Assembly (NCBI GenBank): GCA_003176075.1
Contig: PSRN01000184.1
Span: 1-23,741 of the forward strand
Length of the DNA stretch: 23,741 nt
Source of the DNA: Bdellovibrio sp.
GTDB taxonomy: Bacteria; Bdellovibrionota; Bdellovibrionia; Bdellovibrionales; Bdellovibrionaceae
Reading direction: 5' to 3'
Shown here in pieces: positions 7,573-13,907 of this stretch. Within the stretch, counting starts at the first letter, position 1, and every line of letters begins with the position of its first letter. Below the pieces are notes generated by a model. That model ran no database searches, was not told the origin of the DNA, and saw only the letters and a program-made list of their open reading frames with translations. The position numbers were made by a program, and so were the translations under genes.

Positions 7573-8055
7573 ATGACGAAAAATACGACGACCCAGTGGA
7601 TGGTCGGACTGACTGTCGCCGGTCCGCTGCTGATTCTTGCCGCATGCTCGGGGGCGGGGAGCGGATCGACGAGTGATGGAAGCTGTACCACAACTTTGCG
7701 GACCCTGTTTTCGAACAATAACTTTATCACATGCGTGAACTGTCACCAGGGCTCAGGATCGTCCTCGCAAACGAATTTGGATATGACTTCGGCGGACACC
7801 GCTTACAATGGTCTTCTTGCAACGGTTCAGTCTCCGAGCAATCCCAGCCAGTGCGCCAACGTGAAGCGGGTCGTGCCCCAGCACCCCGAATTGTCTTATC
7901 TGATGGGAATTCTTTTCGCGGATTACAACTCGTCAAATTTTGGCGGCGTTTCGAATTGCCAGCCGCCCTACGCCAGCCATAGCCAGAGCCTCAATTTGCC
8001 GCCGAATGCGGAGGCCGACATCAAGGCGTGGATCAATTGCGGCGCCAACCAATAA
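7573..8055 (+). CDS. Single-heme c-type cytochrome lipoprotein
   Basis: A 160-residue lipoprotein: hydrophobic leader VGLTVAGPLLILAAC with lipid Cys C25, a Gly/Ser-rich spacer, then CVNCH (C54, C57, H58) for one covalent heme. The downstream pattern is QHPELSYLMGILF, a Cys-rich loop, then LPPNAEADIKAWINCGANQ, the usual end of small cytochrome-like domains found in secreted proteins of planctomycetes and deltaproteobacteria, where a late Met or similar residue can be the second ligand. It is divergent from the amine oxidase, and the 98 bp between them must carry both promoters. Upstream of ATG 7573 the DNA is AT-rich with TATTAT at 7543-7548, but no good -35 or ribosome binding site is visible. 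Likely an envelope electron carrier. Confidence 0.78.
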   Translation: MTKNTTTQWMVGLTVAGPLLILAACSGAGSGSTSDGSCTTTLRTLFSNNNFITCVNCHQGSGSSSQTNLDMTSADTAYNGLLATVQSPSNPSQCANVKRVVPQHPELSYLMGILFADYNSSNFGGVSNCQPPYASHSQSLNLPPNAEADIKAWINCGANQ

Positions 8056-8181
8056 GAAGGCTTCTTCAAAATTTCGGCAACTTGACTTTCGGTTTCTGCG
8101 GTCGGTCTCTTCTTGGCCGAAGCCCTTCTTGAATAAATAGTTCCAATTTGAGTCAAAGGTTCGCGGTATTCAATTTCGACT
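8056..8181. other. Intergenic stretch after heme lipoprotein
   Basis: It holds one possible long-range hairpin pairing AAGAAG-GCTTC (8054-8064) with GAAGCCCTTCTT (8119-8130), followed by AATAAAT. That could be a weak terminator, but the loop of about 55 bases makes it doubtful. Nothing else is seen. Confidence 0.25.
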
Positions 8182-8210
8182 TTATCAAAATACAGAAGTT
8201 ATTCTATATA
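8182..8210 (+). promoter_or_regulatory. Promoter for the regulator/nucleotidyltransferase pair
   Basis: TTATCA (8182-8187) and TATATA (8205-8210) are spaced by 17 bp. Transcription would start near 8217, just before a perfect inverted repeat, the expected place for an autoregulatory operator. Confidence 0.5.
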
Positions 8211-8224
8211 GTTACCGATATATG

Positions 8225-8248
8225 AAGTGTAAAGTTGTCTTTACACTT
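8225..8248. promoter_or_regulatory. Perfect inverted repeat, probable operator
   Basis: AAGTGTAAAG, loop TTGT, CTTTACACTT: ten of ten positions pair. It lies at the start of the transcript and upstream of the start codon of a helix-turn-helix protein. It could be a dimer binding site or an RNA hairpin near the ribosome binding site. Confidence 0.6.
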
Positions 8249-8263
8249 AAAAGTAGGTATTCT

Positions 8264-8275
8264 TCTCATATGAGA
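8264..8275. promoter_or_regulatory. 12-bp palindrome over the start codon of the HTH gene
   Basis: TCTCATATGAGA is perfectly self-complementary and contains the ATG at 8270. With the inverted repeat at 8225-8248 it makes two symmetric sites within 51 bp. Confidence 0.5.
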
Positions 8276-8920
8276 GCAACAGAGTTTTTCTCTAAATTAC
8301 AATCGCAAAACCTAACTCACCTCCAAGCAGTAACTGGTGTCAGTCGTCAAGCCCTTCACTCTGCCGTCAAGAGCCACAATATGAGGCTTGATAATTTGAA
8401 GGTCGTGGCCAAAGCCATGCACTTCGAAGTCGAATTTATTCCTGCAAAAACGGAAGATAACGTACTGGCAAGCTTGGCCCGCTTTGGGGTACCCGTTGCC
8501 CATTCGAAAGGTGGCAACCTTTCATTTGAAGATACCGTCAAAGAATCGCTTCTCAAAGCGAGAGAAGATGGCGCCTATGAAGCGTTCGTTCCGTTCTTAC
8601 TCGTAAAAAGCGCCACGAGAGTAAATCCCCTCAGACTTGCCGCCAAAGGATTTGAAGCCAATCAGGTTAACACTCTCGGTTACTTCGTCGAAATGGCAAA
8701 TGTCTTTAGACGTCATCCTCGTTTTGGTCGCCTTCTGGATTTGTTAACGGCAGCCAAGAACCCTCAAACAGAGTTCTTGTTGACGACAAACAAAACTGGC
8801 TTTCCAGAATTATTTGAAAAAAATCATCTTGCGTTAAAGTGGAATTTAAAAGTGCGCGGGACAGTCGAAGATCACATGCGCAGATGGGCAAAATGGGCCA
8901 AGTCACCAAAGAACAATTAA
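8270..8920 (+). CDS. Helix-turn-helix protein, candidate antitoxin
   Basis: A 216-residue protein with an N-terminal DNA-binding helix-turn-helix of the XRE kind: LTHLQAVTGVSRQALHSAVKS, followed by LDNLKVVAKAMHFEVEFIP, the typical end of such domains. The remainder (about 70-216) is a helical region that I do not recognise, ending in the basic RRWAKWAKSPKNN. The ATG at 8270 is preferred because the alternative at 8222 would put the operator-like inverted repeat inside the coding region; the ribosome binding site is weak in both cases. It overlaps the next gene by 28-37 bases, so the two are produced together. The small operon, self-regulation sites and partner resemble type IV toxin-antitoxin loci such as AbiEi/AbiEii. 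That role is inference. The DNA is AT-richer than the flanking genes, which suggests acquisition. Confidence 0.65.
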   Translation: MRATEFFSKLQSQNLTHLQAVTGVSRQALHSAVKSHNMRLDNLKVVAKAMHFEVEFIPAKTEDNVLASLARFGVPVAHSKGGNLSFEDTVKESLLKAREDGAYEAFVPFLLVKSATRVNPLRLAAKGFEANQVNTLGYFVEMANVFRRHPRFGRLLDLLTAAKNPQTEFLLTTNKTGFPELFEKNHLALKWNLKVRGTVEDHMRRWAKWAKSPKNN

Positions 8921-9453
8921 AGGAACTCTTTACCCGCGTTGATAAACGGCTCAAAAAGAAGTTGGATGTCTATATTATCGGTGGCGCATCTGCAATTCTT
9001 GGCTATGAAGTTATCAAAGAAACAAACGACGTAGACGTCGATGGCCCGATAGATCCAGACTTCAAGGCAATTTTTGAGGATGAGGCAGACACTCTGGGTT
9101 TGGACTTGTACCTTTCCTCAAGAGGGATATTTTCACCTCCTGACGGATATCGAAATCGGTGCCATTCCGAGGACTTCCCTGCTGAGAAACTAAGAGTTTG
9201 GTATTTAGACCAATACGATCTTGCAATCAGCAAACTTGATCGGGGACTTGGCAAAGACTATGAAGATCTTCAGCGGGTTCATAAAAAGAAACCGTTTTCT
9301 TACGAACAACTTATCGAAATTTTCAACAATGAGTATATCAATGTGTCTGCTATTGGAAATCTTCGAGAGAAAAAGATGAATCTGGTCGATCTCATCCTCA
9401 ATCTTTTTGGTTCCGAATATGCCGAGGATGCAAAAAAGAAGGTCGGACTTTAG
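8884..9453 (+). CDS. Nucleotidyltransferase-fold protein (DUF6036-like), candidate toxin
   Basis: A 189-residue protein with the minimal nucleotidyltransferase signature: VYIIGGASAILGYEV supplies the GG motif (33-34 from this start) and ETNDVDVDG supplies paired acidic residues about 14 residues later. The order matches the pol-beta superfamily proteins grouped with DUF6036 and AbiEii-type toxins, which transfer nucleotides to tRNA or proteins. Further along are KLRVWYLDQYDLAISKLDRGLGKDYEDL, typical of the helical half where DLxxxKL recurs in this family, and a C-terminal helical part. The start is uncertain: ATG at 8884 or 8893, both inside the 3' end of the HTH gene. Co-translation with a helix-turn-helix partner supports a regulated toxin, but no activity can be read directly. 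An alternative is a housekeeping nucleotidyltransferase-like protein of unknown role. Confidence 0.65.
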   Translation: MGKMGQVTKEQLKELFTRVDKRLKKKLDVYIIGGASAILGYEVIKETNDVDVDGPIDPDFKAIFEDEADTLGLDLYLSSRGIFSPPDGYRNRCHSEDFPAEKLRVWYLDQYDLAISKLDRGLGKDYEDLQRVHKKKPFSYEQLIEIFNNEYINVSAIGNLREKKMNLVDLILNLFGSEYAEDAKKKVGL

Positions 9454-9500
9454 ATTTACGCAAGTGCGATGATCGTGTTCCTCCGGTAAGAAGTCTTTTT

Positions 9501-10071
9501 TTGGAAGGTGAACCGTCACTCCGCCCTGTTTTTTATTTTATTTCGGAGATAAGGCGGCAGGTCCAACAAGATCACGACGCCAAATTTTCCCGGCAGTTCG
9601 ACCAGGTTAAGGACGAGTCAGTTAAACAGCTCACTCAACTTGCTTTCCAAAACATTTTTCGCCTGCACATTGAGCCCAGCCTAAAAGATCGGGGTATTGA
9701 TTTTGACTTCCCTGAGGGTATAACAGGCATGGCTGACTTGCGAAAGGAATTGAAAACGGCCATTGGTTCTTATTACCCGGGAGAACACCAAGAGATGCGG
9801 AGGATCAGAACGATGCGTTTGATTGATTCCAAGATCAAATCAGCTTTAGCTGGGGAAATCAGCGATTATGAATTGGAGCAAAGAGATCGGAGAGGCTCAG
9901 TTGCTTATTTGCTTCTACCAATTAGGCATACCATAAGAGTTCCGCTGCAAGCGAAACGCCAAAAGCCTCAGTCTCGAGGTCACTACAGACTTTTCTTACG
10001 AGCTGACCGCCGAGGGCGAATTCAAGTTTTCACTTTATCCCCATGGAGAAGTAGAAATTTTCATAGAGTAG
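9501..10071 (+). pseudogene. Frameshifted remnant of an unrecognised gene
   Basis: From a TTG at 9501 the frame encodes a plausible helical protein (EIRRQVQQDHDAKF; DESVKQLTQLAFQNIF; IRTMRLIDSKIKSALAGE). After about 9900 it turns into Arg/Pro-rich text and runs 83 bases into the convergent gene. The next frame instead gives SLSLEVTTDFSYELTAEG, then FKFSLYPHGEVEIFIE, and stops at 10069-10071, which looks like a real protein end. A single-base slip in the AAAA run at 9961-9964 would join them. No family is recognised. It follows the nucleotidyltransferase gene by 47 bp and may belong to the same accessory patch. A sequencing error is the alternative to true decay. Confidence 0.5.
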
Positions 10072-10083
10072 GCGAGTTTCGCT

Positions 10084-13000
10084 TCACATGCGAGTCGCCA
10101 AAAAGGCCAGCCAGTCTTCGGTTCGTTGGCCCAAGGCCGGCGATTCACCCCGCAGCTTCTTCATAAGATCGCTCGTCAAAAGCCCGTTGTAAAAATCCTT
10201 ATCGGTGGGAGCGAGCCGCCCGCCCCGTTCCGAGGCATAACGAGTGGAGCGCAGCCGCAGAACTTGCGAATTGAGCAGCGGCGAGGGGTAAGGCGTCTTA
10301 TTGGCTGACGCCATAAAAAGATCGATGCGCCGATAGACCTCATCCTTGCTTTCACGAGTGAGCTTTTCCGGACCCATCAGATCCAGCAGCATGAGGCCGT
10401 GCAACGACTCAAACCAGGGGACCGAGGCGACAACCCCGGCTTCGTTGCGGTAAGAATCAAGATCGGCGAAAAATCTTTGCAGATCTTCCGGACTGAGCGC
10501 CCTGCCGTTTTCCCAAGCCGCAAGCAGGCTCTTCAACCGGTCTTCAAAGAAGGCGTCCGAAGCCAGGCCGAGGCTCTTGGCCTCCTCCATCGACGTGCCC
10601 AAGGCCTGCAGGCGGCGCTCGTTCCACAACTTCTTCAGCTCGGTCGACGGCGCCAATTGCGCCAAATAGCCGGTCGTCAGGATCTGAAGCCGCCGGGGAT
10701 GAAAAGCCGATGGCGTCTGGGGAAGTTTTTCTCCCCCTTTGTCCTGAAGCGCCCTCCAAAGTTTCGCAAAATCGGCGAAGGCCTGGTCGTTCATTTTCAG
10801 CGCCCACTTGGCGTGAGCCAGCAAAAACAGCGCGGTTTGTCCGTTGTGTTCAGAGAGTTGCGGGCTGTGCTCCACCGCCTTTTCAGCGGCGGCTTTGGCG
10901 GTTGCAGCGTCTCCCGCGAGTGTCGCGTAAAAAGCCCGTCGATGCTCCAGCGCCCCACGCCAGGCCGCAGGAATGGCGGTGACCGAGGAGAGTGCATTAA
11001 GAGCTTGCGAATATTCTCCCAAGTGAAACAAACTTTGTGCTTGGAACCAGCGGGCCACTCCTTCATCGGCGGAATTGGTAAAAGGATACTTGAGTCGCTG
11101 GGTCCAAGCCCTCTGCGCGGCCCCCCACTGGGTGGTGTGGGAATAGAGGAGCGCCATGTTTTGTTGGATGGCCGCCGTAAGCCGCCGGTTATCCAAAGAT
11201 CCGTCGAGAGCCAAAATCAAGTTACGGTGAATCTTGTCGCTTTCTTCAACTTGCTCGGAGGTGGAACCCCACGGTTTCATCAGAAGTTTTTCAAGGCGCA
11301 GTTCCGCGTCCAGGAAAAGCGCCATGGGATGAGAACCCCCATCCGTCGCTTGCAGGCGGGTGAGGAAGTCATCGATTTGCGCCTCCGTCAGGGCGGCGCC
11401 GCCCACGCTTTTTTGCGCCAGCTCGCTCATGATGCGCACTCGTGGCTCGTTTTTCTCAATGAAATGAGAACTCACCAGCGCATCCAGTTGCGGTTTCAAC
11501 TGGGCCGCGCGTCCGGCGCTGACCATGTTGCGCAGGTATCCCCAGTGTGCTTCCAAGTCGTCCGTCAAAGTCAAGGAGCCATAAAAATGCCCCAGCGCCG
11601 CGATGGGTTTGTTTTGTCCTTCGGTTTCATAGGCGCGGTCGAAGTTGCTGGTGATAAAGTAATCCCGCGCCGCCGTCCACTCGAAACTCGGCGACGGAAT
11701 ATATTTGAGCAAATTGGTGGTGACATACTGAATCTCCTGCAGGCGATCAGCTTGCGTCCACAGATGAATCGCCCGGTAGCCCACGGCCCGCAGAAGCTGT
11801 GGAGCGTGGGCGGCGAATAGCCAAGTCGGTGCCTTCGGCACCTCCGCAGAGCCACGTGCATCATTGCGCAATTTGGAGAACTCACGGTCAAAGTTCAGAT
11901 AGGCATTCGCTTGACCTTCACTGACATTGAGAGCCAGCAGCTCCATTTGAAGCAGTTTGGACACGGCACCCGTCTTTCCCGCGGACAGACGATCAATCAT
12001 GTGCTGGATCACTTGCCGGCGCTCGGCGAGAGGGCGGACTTCCAGGCGCTCGAGCGATCGAACCCAGAGCGGCAGCGCTTCTGGAGAGGACACCGGTAGG
12101 TTGTGCACCAGGAATTCTTGCAGCGACAGCTCGGGCAGCGTGGGCGTTTGCAGATCCTCCCACTCCAGAGCGGCCAGCAAGATTTGCGGATAGGAGCTTG
12201 CCGATTCTTTCACCGCTTGCAAAAGCTCCTTTTGCGCTTGTTGCAAATGATTGGTATCGCCGAGAAGCCAATGAATTCGCACCTCCACCAGCCGCCGCAG
12301 CAGACTGGCTGGCGAGCGGCGGACCTTTTGCAGCTGCTGCTCCAGCTGTTGGCGGAGAGAAAGCGTCAAGGCCCCTGGAGGTTCCGACTTGCGCAGGATT
12401 CCCACCGCGAACATTTGCTCCCAGAGCTGACGTTCGGAGTTCGGCATTTTAAGTTCCGCCTGCGCCAGCTCAAGCCAGGACTTCGCCGCCACGTCGTCGC
12501 GCATGATTAAGAACTGCACCCAAATCCGACTCATCAATTGAGACAACGCTTGTGGAGCTCTTTTTTGCATTGTCCACAGCCCAAACAAACGTTCCTCCGG
12601 CGTGCGAGCCGCATCAACGGCGCGCAAAAGTTCTTGTTCCTTCCAATGGGCCGGCACCAATCCTTCAGCCGGAGCCTGGTACAAATCCAGCGAACCCTCG
12701 TAAGCGCAAGTCATATCCAAGACCTTTGAGAGGCGCGGATGACTGCAGTTGTATTGCAGCGAGGTGAGGACTTCAGGTTGCAGGGCCTGTCCTCCACACA
12801 GCGCCGAGCGTGGGACTTTGCCGATAACGGCTCGATCCTTGATATCGATTTTTCCGTCCTCGTTGGAGTCCGCCAGATGAAGCGAAAAAACGATAAACTC
12901 ACCGCTTTGATCAAAGCGGGGGAAGGCCATGGCACCTGGCCAGGCCAGTCCGGCGCGACACTCTTTTTGCGTTTGTCGATTCCATAGGACAAGCTCCGAG

Positions 13001-13608
13001 CCGCCCACAAAAAGAACTTCATTTCCCTGTGGGCTTCCCTGTGGCTCGACAATCGATCCGAGGTGAAACACCTGGTCTTGCCGTGTCGCTAGATTGGCAA
13101 TACGCAGTTCCCGCTCGTCCGAGTTGCGGGGACGCCGGAGATAGCCGATTTCGCCAGAGCCCAGCCAAAATGGGGAGGTTTTTTCCCCTTCCGGCGAAGC
13201 GAGGCATTCGGGAGTTCCATCAACCTCCTTGACCCAACAGATTTCCCCCTCAGCTCGAACACTTAAACGGCGAAAAAGAATGCGCGACTCGTCTGGACTC
13301 ACCGCCGGACTTTCGCTGTCGCGAAACCGGCTTCCCAAATCCTTTTGCACTCTTTGATTCAAATCCAATAGCTGAACGCTGGGTGCGAGGTGAGCCTTGT
13401 GCGTGTAGAGGATGCGGTGTCGTTGGGGTTGGCGCGAACCTTGATAAGTGTCTTCCGGTCCAAAGGTGAGCCGTTCTGGAATAAGGAATCGTTCGAGTTT
13501 GGCTTCGCGCTCCTGCACGATGGTGGTCGCAAAAATGCGAATGGGGAGGGCGAGCAGCAGCGCCAAAGTCACGCCTAACGTTCGACTCAGAAGAAAGGGC
13601 GTGATCAT
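10084..13608 (-). CDS. Secreted TolB-like beta-propeller plus TPR repeat protein
   Basis: A 1174-residue exported protein. Residues 1-27 are a signal peptide (LGVTLALLLALPIRIFA). Residues ~60-320 have the pattern of a TolB/WD40-type propeller (PAVSPDESRILFRRL; TSPFWLGSGEIGYLRR; FPRFDQSGEFIVFSLHL), with an EF-hand-like calcium loop, DSNEDGKIDIKD, at 247-258. The rest is all-helical with tetratricopeptide-like pairs (FNRAYETEGQNKPIAALGHFYGSL-type repeats; ARWFQAQSLFHLGEYSQALNAL). Such proteins act as periplasmic scaffolds. The start overlaps the preceding lipoprotein stop (ATGA) and has AAGGA upstream, so it is the last gene of the AsmA-like/lipoprotein operon. Residues 587-596 (SAEVPKAPTW) come from a family B palindrome, and KSVGGAAL near residue 735 may be a degenerate family A copy. 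Exact function unknown. Confidence 0.75.
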   Translation of the reverse strand: MITPFLLSRTLGVTLALLLALPIRIFATTIVQEREAKLERFLIPERLTFGPEDTYQGSRQPQRHRILYTHKAHLAPSVQLLDLNQRVQKDLGSRFRDSESPAVSPDESRILFRRLSVRAEGEICWVKEVDGTPECLASPEGEKTSPFWLGSGEIGYLRRPRNSDERELRIANLATRQDQVFHLGSIVEPQGSPQGNEVLFVGGSELVLWNRQTQKECRAGLAWPGAMAFPRFDQSGEFIVFSLHLADSNEDGKIDIKDRAVIGKVPRSALCGGQALQPEVLTSLQYNCSHPRLSKVLDMTCAYEGSLDLYQAPAEGLVPAHWKEQELLRAVDAARTPEERLFGLWTMQKRAPQALSQLMSRIWVQFLIMRDDVAAKSWLELAQAELKMPNSERQLWEQMFAVGILRKSEPPGALTLSLRQQLEQQLQKVRRSPASLLRRLVEVRIHWLLGDTNHLQQAQKELLQAVKESASSYPQILLAALEWEDLQTPTLPELSLQEFLVHNLPVSSPEALPLWVRSLERLEVRPLAERRQVIQHMIDRLSAGKTGAVSKLLQMELLALNVSEGQANAYLNFDREFSKLRNDARGSAEVPKAPTWLFAAHAPQLLRAVGYRAIHLWTQADRLQEIQYVTTNLLKYIPSPSFEWTAARDYFITSNFDRAYETEGQNKPIAALGHFYGSLTLTDDLEAHWGYLRNMVSAGRAAQLKPQLDALVSSHFIEKNEPRVRIMSELAQKSVGGAALTEAQIDDFLTRLQATDGGSHPMALFLDAELRLEKLLMKPWGSTSEQVEESDKIHRNLILALDGSLDNRRLTAAIQQNMALLYSHTTQWGAAQRAWTQRLKYPFTNSADEGVARWFQAQSLFHLGEYSQALNALSSVTAIPAAWRGALEHRRAFYATLAGDAATAKAAAEKAVEHSPQLSEHNGQTALFLLAHAKWALKMNDQAFADFAKLWRALQDKGGEKLPQTPSAFHPRRLQILTTGYLAQLAPSTELKKLWNERRLQALGTSMEEAKSLGLASDAFFEDRLKSLLAAWENGRALSPEDLQRFFADLDSYRNEAGVVASVPWFESLHGLMLLDLMGPEKLTRESKDEVYRRIDLFMASANKTPYPSPLLNSQVLRLRSTRYASERGGRLAPTDKDFYNGLLTSDLMKKLRGESPALGQRTEDWLAFLATRM
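11392..11408. repeat. Possible degenerate family A element
   Basis: GGCGGC-GCCGCCCAC lacks the TTC loop but keeps the right arm. The host gene reads it as VGGAAL, resembling VGGEAA in the MFS protein. Short GC-rich coding sequence could produce this by chance. Confidence 0.35.
11805..11850 (-). repeat. Family B element joined to a family A half-element
   Basis: 11821-11850 is a 30-bp exact copy of the family B element at 7250-7279, read in the same frame as SAEVPKAPTW. Directly beside it, 11805-11817 matches the right half of family A (TTCGCCGCCCACG on the coding strand) and is translated FAAHA, the same peptide seen in tryptophanase. Confidence 0.8.
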
Positions 13609-13907
13609 CTCTTGCTTCCTTTGTTTTCTTCATTGAGCGGAGCCGCATCGGGCTCCAACACGCGCGTGAGCCTTTTTTGTCGGGCGGAGGCCTCACTGTG
13701 AAGGTCGGAGGAAGGCGCGTTTTTCACCTGCGATCGCTTCCATTGCGCTTCGAGATCCGGCCAAGTGCCGCCGGCCTCTTCCTCCAGCAGAGTGGTCCGA
13801 TCAACCACATAGACCTTCGGCGCGCAGCCGGTCACGCCCATTGTGATGAGGGTGGCGAGTAGAGTGGTGAGTAGGGTAGTGAGTCGCATTTCTTTGGACG
13901 GATTCAT
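13605..13907 (-). CDS. Small lipoprotein of the envelope operon
   Basis: A 100-residue lipoprotein. Leader LTTLLTTLLATLITMGVTGC ends in the lipobox VTGC at C28. The mature part is short, charged and without recognised domains (WPDLEAQWKRSQVKNAPSS; SARQKRLTRVLEPDAA). The start is ATG 13907, supported by AAGGAG seven bases upstream; an internal ATG at 13889 would spoil that spacing. The 5' 107 bases overlap the end of the AsmA-like gene in another frame, and the stop overlaps the beta-propeller gene start as ATGA, so all three are translationally linked. A role as membrane anchor or partner of the propeller protein is a reasonable inference, nothing more. Confidence 0.75.
   Translation of the reverse strand: MNPSKEMRLTTLLTTLLATLITMGVTGCAPKVYVVDRTTLLEEEAGGTWPDLEAQWKRSQVKNAPSSDLHSEASARQKRLTRVLEPDAAPLNEENKGSKR

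Noticed and set aside
8054..8066. AAGAAG-G-CTTCTT as a terminator
   Set aside because: It has no room for a loop and no T tract; the long-range alternative is weak.
10399..11820. 473-residue open frame on the plus strand
   Set aside because: It lies antisense to the propeller/TPR gene, is Arg/Gln/Gly-rich, has no motif or ribosome site, and high GC explains its length.
13007..13015. GCCGCCCAC-like stretch as a further family A copy
   Set aside because: Only one arm is present and the host reading (FVGGSEL) fits a propeller strand, so chance is more likely.
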